A stretch of 22,604 nt of DNA, taken from positions 1-22,604 of the IMG/VR virus record IMGVR_UViG_3300032893_000284; one strand, written 5' to 3'. Of this stretch, positions 13,587 to 20,438 are shown piece by piece (position 1 is the stretch's first letter; each line of letters begins with the position of its first letter). This DNA comes from a virus. Both the position numbers and the translations under genes were made by a program. The notes below the pieces were generated by a model, which was not told the origin of the DNA, searched no databases, and saw only the letters and a program-made list of their open reading frames with translations.

Positions 13587-13758
13587 CGCGGAAAAGTCTA
13601 TTCTCGGTCGCTTGGCACTCGCGGAGGACCGCAGCCTGGGCGACTTCATCCGGCGCACCGTTGTAATCGGCCTGCGCGCTACTTATCCCGCCGCCGCCAG
13701 TGAAATGGAGGCAGCCCGCCGCAATCATAACGAGCAAATGATTTTCGCCCTCCGATAA
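13531..13758 (+). CDS. Ribbon-helix-helix protein 2
   Basis: This 75-aa protein has a beta strand (NVAVNLLDA), helix A (EKSILGRLALAED) and helix B (SLGDFIRRTVVIGLRA), again the RHH plan, with a polar C-terminal helix. It starts inside the coding region of the first RHH gene in a different frame, so the basic tail of protein 1 and the N-terminus of protein 2 share DNA. Two different RHH proteins in tandem could form homodimers or a heterodimer acting on the early promoter. Confidence 0.7.
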   Translation: MAAHPIGKGTANVAVNLLDAEKSILGRLALAEDRSLGDFIRRTVVIGLRATYPAAASEMEAARRNHNEQMIFALR

Positions 13759-13777
13759 CCAAAACAAAGGACACACC

Positions 13778-13963
13778 ATGAACCAGTACGAACAGCTCCT
13801 CGGCGCCATCACGCGCTCTCAAACCATCAGCGAAATCACCGACGTCCAGCTCCTCGCCTCCGCCGCCTTCGCCCAGGGCCTCATCTCCGCCACGCAGCTC
13901 GCCCTGCTCCGCCGCTCCGCCACCCGCCGCGAAGACGCCATCGTCCAGCTCGCCATCGCATGA
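13778..13963 (+). CDS. Small helical protein of unknown function
   Basis: This 61-aa protein (MNQYEQLLGAITRSQTISEI) starts after AAAGGA, a fair Shine-Dalgarno at 6-nt spacing. It is all-helical (LLASAAFAQGLISATQLALL). Codons are strongly GC-ending like the rest of the early operon. Its stop overlaps the next ATG (ATGA). No family recognised. Confidence 0.65.
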   Translation: MNQYEQLLGAITRSQTISEITDVQLLASAAFAQGLISATQLALLRRSATRREDAIVQLAIA

Positions 13964-14283
13964 ACCCTGCCACCGAAATAAAATTACCGCGCCGGTTGGC
14001 GGTTGCTTTCGGCAAAGACCTCCGCCAGCAATTTGTAATCGGCGGGGGCGAGCGGGCCAAGTTCGCGGAAAAGCTGCCGCAGGTCTTTTTCAAGGAGCGC
14101 GCCACGCGGCTGCCACGTGACAAGAATTCTACGGGGGTTTTCCACATAGTAGTAGGCGCTGATAAAACCGCGTTGGCGCATCCGGTCAAGAAGCGTGCGG
14201 AGGCGGCGCGCGTCGCGCTGCTCGTTTTTGCGATCATGCTTCACGAAACCCATCCTAAATCCGCAGCCCGAAATCGTAAATGA
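13960..14283 (+). CDS. Hypothetical protein bridging the early operon (antisense overlap)
   Basis: This 107-aa frame joins its neighbours by ATGA at both ends, as do many junctions in this operon, which is the main support. The protein is basic (ATEIKLPRRLAVAF; ALAHPVKKRAEAARVA) with no recognised domain. The opposite strand carries an equally open, more protein-like frame in exact antisense register, and third-position GC here is lower than in neighbouring genes. One of the two, or both, may be real. Confidence 0.45.
   Translation: MNPATEIKLPRRLAVAFGKDLRQQFVIGGGERAKFAEKLPQVFFKERATRLPRDKNSTGVFHIVVGADKTALAHPVKKRAEAARVALLVFAIMLHETHPKSAARNRK
13984..14253 (-). CDS. Possible antisense gene inside the early operon
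   Basis: This 89-aa frame (MGFVKHDRKNEQRDARRLRT) reads like a folded protein: a basic N-terminal helix, a beta hairpin (GFISAYYYVENPRRILVTW) and a C-terminal helical part (LGPLAPADYKLLAEVFAE). Composition looks more natural than the overlapping plus-strand frame, but it would be transcribed against the operon. It could be an inserted gene with its own promoter, or the antisense shadow of the plus-strand gene. Confidence 0.45.
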   Translation of the reverse strand: MGFVKHDRKNEQRDARRLRTLLDRMRQRGFISAYYYVENPRRILVTWQPRGALLEKDLRQLFRELGPLAPADYKLLAEVFAESNRQPAR

Positions 14284-14894
14284 GCAAACGCCCCCTTCAA
14301 TCCGCCGCCGCCCGGTGGATGCTTGAAGGCATCCGCGAGCACGAAGCCTTCAACGCCGCCTTCCGCTCCGCCCGAGCCCACGCCATCAACGCCGGCTTCT
14401 TCTTCCTCTCCGCCCGCCAGCAGATCGCCGACGGCAACTGGGGCGAATTCCTGTTTGGCTACAACCACAAAATCTCCGAGCGCGCCGTGCGCTTTTACAT
14501 GTTGCTGGCCACCGAGGCCATCGAGTGGGTCAAGCACGCCCAGCCCCAGCTCGCCGGCCTGGATAAAATCCAGGCCGCCGCCCGCGACCTCGTCATGGAA
14601 AGCCCCAAGCCGCTGGTTGCCTTGGCCCGCGAGCTCGGCTTCATGCGCCGGTTCGGCGAATACGACGCCGTCAAATATGCCACCCGCAAACGCCTGGGCG
14701 ACGCCGGCCAGATCGAATTTGAGTTCACCGCCGCCGAGCACACGCTCGACCTGCTCTGCGATCCCAAAGTTGTGCTCAAGTTCCCCGAAAGCGCTGACCA
14801 GCACGAAGCCCTTACCGAGCTCAAGGGCAAGCTCCAGAGCGCCACCGCCCGCGTCGAGCACCTGCTCCAAAACGCCACCCCCATCGAAACCTGA
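14280..14894 (+). CDS. DUF3102-like helical protein
   Basis: This 204-aa protein has the central pattern I associate with DUF3102: a helix with NAGFFFLSARQQIADGNWGE, then FLFGYNHKISERAVRFYMLL, in which a serine-containing HTH-like turn is followed by a 'YM' helix. A second helical part (LVALARELGFMRRFGEYDAV) and a C-terminal coiled coil (LTELKGKLQSATARVEHLL) follow. DUF3102 proteins occur on phages and mobile elements and probably bind DNA, but their role is unknown. Start overlaps the previous stop by ATGA. Confidence 0.65.
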   Translation: MSKRPLQSAAARWMLEGIREHEAFNAAFRSARAHAINAGFFFLSARQQIADGNWGEFLFGYNHKISERAVRFYMLLATEAIEWVKHAQPQLAGLDKIQAAARDLVMESPKPLVALARELGFMRRFGEYDAVKYATRKRLGDAGQIEFEFTAAEHTLDLLCDPKVVLKFPESADQHEALTELKGKLQSATARVEHLLQNATPIET

Positions 14895-14896
14895 TT

Positions 14897-15178
14897 ATGC
14901 CATCGACCCTCGACCCTCGACCCTCGACCAGTTCTCGCGGCCGCCTGCGCGAGAATTCCCAATGCGCCATCATCCTGCGCGCCCTCCAGGCCGCCGAGGG
15001 CGACTGGATCTCCATGCCCACGCTCGTCGCCATCAGCCACAGCTACAACATCCACTCGCGCATTGACGAACTCCGCCAGGTCCACGGCTACAACATCGAG
15101 AACGACACGGACCTCTCCGTCCGGCCCCACGTCTCGCGCTACCGTCTCCTCACCAATCCAGAACCCGCAATCCCATGA
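14897..15178 (+). CDS. Winged-helix DNA-binding protein
   Basis: This 93-aa protein has a compact winged helix from about residue 20: NSQCAIILRALQAAEGDWIS, MPTLVAISHSYNIHSRIDEL and a wing that ends in SRYRLL. The 'n..sRI.eLR...Gy.I' pattern is common in small phage HTH proteins. The first 15 residues (MPSTLDPRPSTSSRG) are encoded by a TCGACCC heptamer array (14903-14930) and look unrelated to the fold. Its stop overlaps the start of the DnaA-like gene (ATGA). Confidence 0.75.
   Translation: MPSTLDPRPSTSSRGRLRENSQCAIILRALQAAEGDWISMPTLVAISHSYNIHSRIDELRQVHGYNIENDTDLSVRPHVSRYRLLTNPEPAIP
14903..14930 (+). repeat. TCGACCC heptamer array (copy 3, four units)
   Basis: Three perfect TCGACCC units at 14903-14909, 14910-14916 and 14917-14923 are followed by TCGACCA at 14924-14930. 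The array lies in frame at the 5' end of the winged-helix gene and encodes most of its disordered N-terminus. Confidence 0.9.
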
Positions 15179-15594
15179 CTCTCACCACCCAGCTCAACAC
15201 CACCGTGCGCCAGCTCCTCGTGCTGGTCGGGCGCGCCGAGCAGCTCGTCGCCCGCGCCGACGGCCATGTGCGCCTGCCCGTCGGGCCGGAGACCGGGCGC
15301 CGCGCCATGCTCATCGTCCGCGTCGTCGCCCGCCGCCTCGATATTCCCGAGCAAAAAATCTTTTCGCGCGATCGCCAGGCCGCCGTCGCGCTCGCCCGGC
15401 AGGTGGCCATGGTCCTGTGCCGGCGGCGGCTCGGCCTCACGCTCGACGCCACCGCCCAGATCTTCGGGCGCGATCACGGCGCCGTCACCTGGGCGCTCAA
15501 GGCCGTCGAAGACCGCGTCCAGACGGATTGCTCGTTCGGCCGCCTGTTCGCCGCCATTGAGGCCGAGGCCAAAAAGGAGATTGCCACTTCATGA
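15175..15594 (+). CDS. Orphan DnaA domain IV (DnaA-box-binding) protein
   Basis: This 139-aa protein aligns by eye with the C-terminal DNA-binding domain of the replication initiator DnaA. It has RVVARRLDIPEQKIFSRDRQ (residues 49-68), VALARQVAMVLCRRRLGLTL (71-90), and the signature FGRDHGAVTWALKAVEDRV (97-115), close to the canonical GRDHTTV box-recognition helix. The AAA+ ATPase domain of DnaA is absent. A protein like this could bind DnaA boxes in host or phage DNA without loading helicase, either competing with DnaA or marking a site. The gene is coupled by ATGA to both neighbours and lies two genes before the transposase. Confidence 0.85.
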   Translation: MTLTTQLNTTVRQLLVLVGRAEQLVARADGHVRLPVGPETGRRAMLIVRVVARRLDIPEQKIFSRDRQAAVALARQVAMVLCRRRLGLTLDATAQIFGRDHGAVTWALKAVEDRVQTDCSFGRLFAAIEAEAKKEIATS

Positions 15595-16211
15595 AAACGC
15601 TGGCGCTCTTCCTCATCGCGTTGGCCGGCTGCCTGGCTGCGCTGCTGGGTTTGCGCCGGCTGGACGCCTGGCTGGAGCGCAAGTTCCTCAAGCTCTCCTG
15701 CGCCTGGTCAATTTTGGTCGCGCTTGTCTTGGTGTTAAATTCTCCTGCGGGGTATTGGATGGCCGCAGCGGACGCGGTTCCGGGCCGGTCCCCCGCCGGG
15801 CCTTTCGTTGGCCGGCCCGGTCTTCTGTCGGTGTGTTTGCCGAGCGCCGTGTCGTCCGCATCGGCTGTCCGTCTCGCCGCCCTCTCGATGATCGAGTCCG
15901 GCGACTCCGACGCCGCTGTCGGCCGCGCCCGCGAAGTCTCCCGGTTCCAGATCACGCCCGCCGTCTGGCGCCAGTATGCCGGCGGCCTCGACCCCGCAAA
16001 TCCCTTCACCGCCTGGAACACCGCCGCCGCCATCATGCACGACCGTTGCAAGGCTTTTGAACGCCGCTTCCAGCGCCCCTGCACCGACGCGGAATTTTAC
16101 ATTCTCTGGGCGCGCCCGGCCCTGCTCATCGGTCCCGGTCGTCCCATTCATGCCGCCCTGCGCGATCGCGCCGCACGCTTTGTCAACCTCGTCAAACTAC
16201 ATCAACCATGA
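15591..16211 (+). CDS. Membrane-anchored lysozyme/transglycosylase-like protein
   Basis: This 206-aa protein has two hydrophobic segments (about 3-20 and 37-52), then a linker, then a compact lysozyme-like domain: ALSMIESGDSDAAVGRARE (Glu102 is the likely catalytic acid), SRFQITPAVWRQYAGGL, and a C-terminal ERRFQRPCTDAEFYILWARP. The 'E-S-G, G..SR.QI.P.vW, t..dfY.lW' layout is that of SLT/lysozyme-like domains. It may be the phage endolysin or a virion-entry muralytic enzyme held in the membrane. Position inside the early operon, coupled by ATGA to the transposase, is unusual for either. Confidence 0.7.
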   Translation: MKTLALFLIALAGCLAALLGLRRLDAWLERKFLKLSCAWSILVALVLVLNSPAGYWMAAADAVPGRSPAGPFVGRPGLLSVCLPSAVSSASAVRLAALSMIESGDSDAAVGRAREVSRFQITPAVWRQYAGGLDPANPFTAWNTAAAIMHDRCKAFERRFQRPCTDAEFYILWARPALLIGPGRPIHAALRDRAARFVNLVKLHQP

Positions 16212-18340
16212 AAACTCTCGCCCCAGAGTCTCATTCAACCGTCCCCCCCGGAGCCGTGGCGGATCAATACTTCGCCGCCGCCGACATCGCCCTCGCTTTG
16301 GCCGTCCACAAAAAGCGCGTCCTGCGCGTCGCCCGCCGCGACGCCTGGCCGCAGCGCACCGACGGCTACCGCCTCCTGCTCCAGCCCCCGCCCGACATCG
16401 CGGCGTTGATCATTGCCCGGCCCATCAGTCCCAGTAGTCCCATTCGCCCCATCCATTTCGCCGATCTCGTCCACTCCGATCCCCAGCGCGAGCTGGTGCT
16501 CCGCCGTGAGCAGGCCGTCCGCCTGCTCCAGGAAAACCTGCACCTGGGCAAGGAAGTCGCGCTTGTCTCGACCGCCGCCATCATCCGCGCCACTTATCCC
16601 GGGTTCCGTTGCCAGGCCCGCGCGCTCCGCGAATGGCTCAAACGCTATCAGGCCCACGGCCTCGACGGCCTCGTCGATCAAAAGCGCGGTCGGGTCGGCC
16701 GCAAACCGTTCGCCGCCGATCTCGATCAGACGGACATCCTCCGCGCCCGCGCCGCCGCCATCGAATTCGGTGCCGCCCGCAAAGGCGATGGCAAGCCCGC
16801 GCTCAACATCGCCCGCTCGTACCGTGACACTTTGGTGGCCAACCCCACCATCACTGGCCCCGCCCGGCGCTGGCTCCACGGCGCCAACGCCAGCAAATCC
16901 TACGTGCCGCCCAGCGTGCGCCAGGCGCTGGCTTCCGCGCCCCTCACCGCCACCCTCATCCAGCGCGGGCCCAAAGCCGCCAAGCTCGACGGCGCCTGGA
17001 CCGAGTGCGATTACTCAGAAGTCCCCGCCGGCCGCGCCTTCACCGCCGACGACATGACCGCCAACGTTTATGTCTGGACCGAGTGGCCGAACGAGCAGGG
17101 CTTCATTTTAATCCGCCCGCAGATCCTCGCCGCCATGGACATCGGCTCCATGTCCTGGCTTTGCCTCCGCGCCGTCATCCGGCCCAAAGGCCAGTACAAT
17201 CACGACGATGTCTGGGGCTTGATTGGTGACGTGTTCGACGACTTCGGCCTTTACCCTATCGCCGTGTTGGAGGGTGGCACCTGGCAGAGCAAGGAAATCA
17301 CCGGCCAGCTCTGCGACGACGAGGTCCGCTTCGGCGGCCTGCGCGCCCTGGGCTGCAAAGTCATCCACACCCGCACGCCCCGCGGCAAGATCATCGAGAC
17401 GGCGTTCAACACCCTGCAGCACGCCGCCGACAACTGCGTCGGCTTCTGTGGCCGCAATGAGCGCGTCGATTGTCCCGAGACCGTCAAACAGCAGCTTGCC
17501 GCCGTGCGCAGCGGCAAGGCCCACCCGCGCGAATTCTTCCAGCACATCTCGGCCTATAAGACCCATTTGTCCCACGTCATGAATTCCCTGAATCATGAGC
17601 GCTCGGACGGCAAGATCCTCCGCGGCCTGGCGCCGGCGGACAAATGGGCCCAGGACAATCCGCAGAACCCGCGCTTCCCGGATTCCAGCAAGTGGATGTA
17701 CCGCGCCAGCTATCGCGTGAACGAAGTCACCCGGAACGGCGTCCGCATCTCCACCGGCTCCGGCAAATACCAGCTCCACTACACCTACAGCGCGCCCGAG
17801 CTGGTGGCGCATCGCGGCCGCCGCGTCGCCATTTTTTGGAACGATTACGATCCGGACACCGACGCCGTCATCTACACCATTCGCGCCGGCAAGCCGGACC
17901 AGCTCATTTGCGTGGCTCCGCGTGTTCAATCTCTTCCACGGTTCGGGGCAACCGGGGACCAGGTCCACGCGGAGTCCACGCGTAAAGCCGCGCTGGCGAA
18001 CGTCGCCCGCGTCGAGCGCGCCTCGCTGGCGCCGTTTCTCCAGCGCAGCGCCCAATCATCGGTCAGGCCCTCGACCCTCGACTCTCGGCTCTCGGCTGAT
18101 TTGAGCGCCGCCCGCCAGGAACAGGGCCGCCGCATCCGCACCCGCAAAACACTCCGCGATTTTCAGGGCACCGCCGAGGCCCTGCTCGATGAGGCAGGTT
18201 CATCGCTTGCCCGAAACACAACCCAGGAGGTGACGCATGAAGTAAACGAAACCGACCAACATACTTCGACCAGCCGGGTCGTCTCAGAAGATCGCGGCCC
18301 GGCTGTTCCCGACCTCGACGCCTCCGCCTTGCTCGATTAG
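16208..18340 (+). CDS. MuA-like DDE transposase
   Basis: This 710-aa protein has an N-terminal Mu-type DNA-binding region (residues 18-60: YFAAADIALALAVHKKRVLR), a second HTH (ALVSTAAIIRATYPGF to RALREWLKRYQAHGLDG), and a retroviral-integrase-fold core. The first acidic residue is Asp268 in WTECDYSEVP. The third is Glu397 in RGKIIETAFNTLQ. At the second position, where Asp-Asn-Gly is usual, it has LEGGTW (Glu355). A beta-barrel-like region (YRVNEVTRNGVRISTGSGKY) and a helical C-terminal part follow. It would cut and join the phage ends and act with the MuB-like ATPase encoded next. A heptamer array encodes residues about 620-630 (RPSTLDSRLSA). The 710-aa length is in the MuA range. Confidence 0.9.
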   Translation: MKTLAPESHSTVPPGAVADQYFAAADIALALAVHKKRVLRVARRDAWPQRTDGYRLLLQPPPDIAALIIARPISPSSPIRPIHFADLVHSDPQRELVLRREQAVRLLQENLHLGKEVALVSTAAIIRATYPGFRCQARALREWLKRYQAHGLDGLVDQKRGRVGRKPFAADLDQTDILRARAAAIEFGAARKGDGKPALNIARSYRDTLVANPTITGPARRWLHGANASKSYVPPSVRQALASAPLTATLIQRGPKAAKLDGAWTECDYSEVPAGRAFTADDMTANVYVWTEWPNEQGFILIRPQILAAMDIGSMSWLCLRAVIRPKGQYNHDDVWGLIGDVFDDFGLYPIAVLEGGTWQSKEITGQLCDDEVRFGGLRALGCKVIHTRTPRGKIIETAFNTLQHAADNCVGFCGRNERVDCPETVKQQLAAVRSGKAHPREFFQHISAYKTHLSHVMNSLNHERSDGKILRGLAPADKWAQDNPQNPRFPDSSKWMYRASYRVNEVTRNGVRISTGSGKYQLHYTYSAPELVAHRGRRVAIFWNDYDPDTDAVIYTIRAGKPDQLICVAPRVQSLPRFGATGDQVHAESTRKAALANVARVERASLAPFLQRSAQSSVRPSTLDSRLSADLSAARQEQGRRIRTRKTLRDFQGTAEALLDEAGSSLARNTTQEVTHEVNETDQHTSTSRVVSEDRGPAVPDLDASALLD
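18067..18097 (+). repeat. TCGACCC-type heptamer array (copy 4, inside the transposase gene)
   Basis: The plus strand reads GCCCTCGACCCTCGACTCTC then GGCTCTCGGCT, with units CCCTCGA, CTCTCGG and CTCTCGG. It is in frame and encodes PSTLDSRLSA in the C-terminal linker of the transposase, between the barrel and the final helical region. Confidence 0.85.
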
Positions 18341-18351
18341 GCCCGCAACTC

Positions 18352-18374
18352 TCAACCTTCAACCTAAACAAAAA
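18352..18374 (+). promoter_or_regulatory. TCAACCN leader of the MuB-like gene
   Basis: TCAACCT is repeated at 18352-18358 and 18359-18365, followed by a 9-nt A-rich spacer (18366-18374) and then ATG 18375. No Shine-Dalgarno is visible. The same unit and spacing precede two later genes. Confidence 0.6.
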
Positions 18375-19544
18375 ATGGACACCGCCACCAAACCCCCCCC
18401 TGAAGTCACCGAGATCCCGCAGGAGATCCTCGGCAACAACGTCCGCGCCTCCTGGCAGTTCTCGCTCGACAACGTCCGGTCCGCCATCGCGCCCTATTCG
18501 CCCCGCGCCAAGGAGCTCCTCATCCGCGCCTTCCTCTGGTGCATCGATGACGCCCACCCCGTCACCAAGCCCGACTTCGCCGAGCGCGTCGGCTCCAGCG
18601 ACAACACCATTTACAAGATTTACACCGGCAAATACACGCACCCCGAGACCAAGGCCACCCTCCAGCCCTCGGACAAGCTCATCGACGCCATCGAGAAATT
18701 CCTGGCCCTGGAGAAAAAGCGGTTCGCCGGCGGCAAGACTGACCTCGTCCGCACGCCCACGCTCGTCTCCATCGAAACCGCCTGCAATCTCGCCCGCGAA
18801 TCCCAGACCATCTGCTTCCTCGTCGGCCCGTCGCACATCGGCAAGACCTGGGCGCTGGAGCGCGCCTACACGCCGGAGAACAATCACGGCAACACCATTT
18901 ACACGCGCATGGAAGCCGCGTCCGGCCTCGGCGGCATGGTCCGCGCCATGGCCCGCTCCGTCGGCATCTCGGACAAGGCGAACACCGCCGACCTCATCTC
19001 CCGCATCAAGAACGCCGTCACCAAAGACATGCTCTGGATCCTCGACGAGGTTCACCTGCTCGCCCACACCTACCGCCGCGGCTCGTTCTACTCCTGCATG
19101 GAAGTCATCCGCGAAATCCACGACGTCAAGAAGCTCGGCATGGTCCTGTCGTTCACCATCCTGGATGAAGTCAAGGCCGCCAGCCAAAAGGAGCTGCAGC
19201 AGCTTTGGCGCCGCGGCGTGCACAAACTCGTTTTGCCGAACATGCCCACCGTCGGCGACCTCACCGCCATTCTGGAATACAACGGACTCAGTTTCCCGGC
19301 TCCGGATTACAAGGTGCAGGTGCGTTTCAAGGACGCCGCCGGCCGGTTGCAAACCATCGAGGAAAAGCCCCGCGAGCTGCTCCGCCAGATCGCCAAGTCC
19401 GAGGCCCTGCTGGCCGTCACCGAGCGCATCCGGTACGCCCGCAAGATGGCCGGCAAGACCGGCAGCCGCCTCAACTGGTCCCATTTCGTCGAAGCCCATC
19501 TCCGCATCGCCAAACAAGCCCAGCCACAGGACGACTGGAACTAG
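18375..19544 (+). CDS. MuB-like AAA+ transposition ATPase
   Basis: This 389-aa protein has an N-terminal helical/HTH region (residues 40-90, with KPDFAERVGSSDNTIYKIY), a Walker A motif GPSHIGKT (151-158), a Walker B MLWILDEVH (219-227, Asp224/Glu225), and an AAA+ lid region. MuB binds target DNA, activates MuA and mediates target immunity. Gene order transposase then ATPase is the Mu order. It is larger than Mu MuB (about 310 aa) because of the extra N-terminal segment. The start is set by the TCAACC leader and a 9-nt spacer. Confidence 0.9.
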   Translation: MDTATKPPPEVTEIPQEILGNNVRASWQFSLDNVRSAIAPYSPRAKELLIRAFLWCIDDAHPVTKPDFAERVGSSDNTIYKIYTGKYTHPETKATLQPSDKLIDAIEKFLALEKKRFAGGKTDLVRTPTLVSIETACNLARESQTICFLVGPSHIGKTWALERAYTPENNHGNTIYTRMEAASGLGGMVRAMARSVGISDKANTADLISRIKNAVTKDMLWILDEVHLLAHTYRRGSFYSCMEVIREIHDVKKLGMVLSFTILDEVKAASQKELQQLWRRGVHKLVLPNMPTVGDLTAILEYNGLSFPAPDYKVQVRFKDAAGRLQTIEEKPRELLRQIAKSEALLAVTERIRYARKMAGKTGSRLNWSHFVEAHLRIAKQAQPQDDWN

Positions 19545-19550
19545 GTGTCT

Positions 19551-19907
19551 ATGCGCGACCTTTTAAAACGCAAAAAGTACTTAAAGCGATGGAGGCAACT
19601 CCATCTAGAAAAAGTGCGAGCTCAATCACGAGCGGGCGCCAAGCGTTGGCGCGAAACTCATCCTGAGGAAGCTAAAGTGCATGTGGAACGATGGAGGCGA
19701 CTTCATCCAGAAAAAGTGCGAGCTCAATCACGAGCGGGCGTCAAGCGTTGGCGCAAAACTCATCCTGAGGAAGCACGAGCATATAAGAGGCAGTACTATG
19801 CCACCCATCGAGAGGAGTACCTACGTAGGAATAGAAATAAATCCAGTCAAAAAAAACAGTTACAACTCCATGAAATCTACCGAAACATTATCCAAGGTTC
19901 CGTCTGA
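19551..19907 (+). CDS. Basic 34-aa tandem-repeat protein
   Basis: This 118-aa, strongly basic helical protein starts at ATG 19551 (a GTG at 19545 is in frame). It carries two near-identical 34-residue units (RWRRLHPEKVRAQSRAGVKR and onward, ending in THPEE) plus a partial third (YKRQYYATHREEYLRRNR). 'RWR..HPEK' repeats of this sort occur in phage and HNH-linked proteins and probably bind nucleic acid. The last 38 bp overlap the next gene in another frame. Base composition is clearly less GC-rich than the MuB-like gene before it, which suggests recent acquisition. Confidence 0.7.
   Translation: MRDLLKRKKYLKRWRQLHLEKVRAQSRAGAKRWRETHPEEAKVHVERWRRLHPEKVRAQSRAGVKRWRKTHPEEARAYKRQYYATHREEYLRRNRNKSSQKKQLQLHEIYRNIIQGSV
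19587..19774 (+). repeat. 102-bp tandem DNA repeat
   Basis: Unit 1 begins at 19587 and unit 2 at 19689, a 102-bp period. Over the first 86 bp (19587-19672 against 19689-19774) 81 positions match. All five differences are transitions and four change an amino acid. The repeat lies in the 34-aa repeat protein gene. Confidence 0.9.
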
Positions 19908-20436
19908 AGACGAGCTCTACCAGCTCGTGGTTCAGTTCACCAAACAGAGCATCCTGCTCGCCTACGAAGCCGGCGAGAAACTCGTCGCGGCCTTCGAGGT
20001 TAAACCCGAGCTGCGCGACAGGCTCATCGAGCGCGGCGCCCCGGCTTGGTTGATCAACCGGCTGGAGCTCTGTGGGCACCATCTAATAGACGAGCGCCTT
20101 ATCTATGCCAGCGGCAGACCGTATCAGAAGCTGCTCGCCTACCAGCCATCCGTTCAAAAAACGGCGCTGGACAACGGCGTTGAGGTGCTCGATCCGGACG
20201 AAAAGGAAAGACGCATCATTCCGCTCGATAGTCTGACCCAGCAGCAAGTCAACCAGGTATTCGACCGCAACCATATCCGGGATGTGGCCGAACAGCGCAC
20301 CTGGCTCCGCGCCCAGAAAGCCAAGGCGCCCCCGGCAGAGACCGTGGACTGGAAGGTCTTCAAGGACCGCGTCGTCTATCACGGCCTGACCATCCACAAA
20401 AAGTTGCTGCTCCAATGGCTTTCTGAAATGGGCTGA
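19870..20436 (+). CDS. Phage early protein of unknown function
   Basis: This 188-aa protein starts at ATG 19870 (MKSTETLSKVPSEDELYQLV); the frame is open further upstream to 19681, but that part lies inside the repeat protein gene. It is mostly helical (LVVQFTKQSILLAYEAGEKL; RLIERGAPAWLINRLELCGH) and ends with VVYHGLTIHKKLLLQWLSEM. No known motif is visible. It is followed 2 nt later by the Clp N-domain gene. Conserved early genes after A and B in Mu-like phages are often host-interaction or replication accessory factors. Confidence 0.7.
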   Translation: MKSTETLSKVPSEDELYQLVVQFTKQSILLAYEAGEKLVAAFEVKPELRDRLIERGAPAWLINRLELCGHHLIDERLIYASGRPYQKLLAYQPSVQKTALDNGVEVLDPDEKERRIIPLDSLTQQQVNQVFDRNHIRDVAEQRTWLRAQKAKAPPAETVDWKVFKDRVVYHGLTIHKKLLLQWLSEMG

Positions 20437-20438
20437 TT

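Noticed and set aside
14903-14930. Heptamer arrays as CRISPR repeats
   Set aside because: Seven-base units without spacers; no cas genes.
16208-16211. Programmed frameshift between the lysozyme-like gene and the transposase
   Set aside because: The overlap is a plain ATGA with no slippery sequence; coupling by termination-reinitiation is enough.
17108-18055. Minus-strand frame opposite the transposase
   Set aside because: Shadow of the transposase catalytic core; no coherent motifs.
18063-19517. Long minus-strand frame (484 codons) opposite the MuB-like gene
   Set aside because: It is the antisense of a clear AAA+ gene with Walker A and B; its translation is low-complexity Gly/Ala/Asp.
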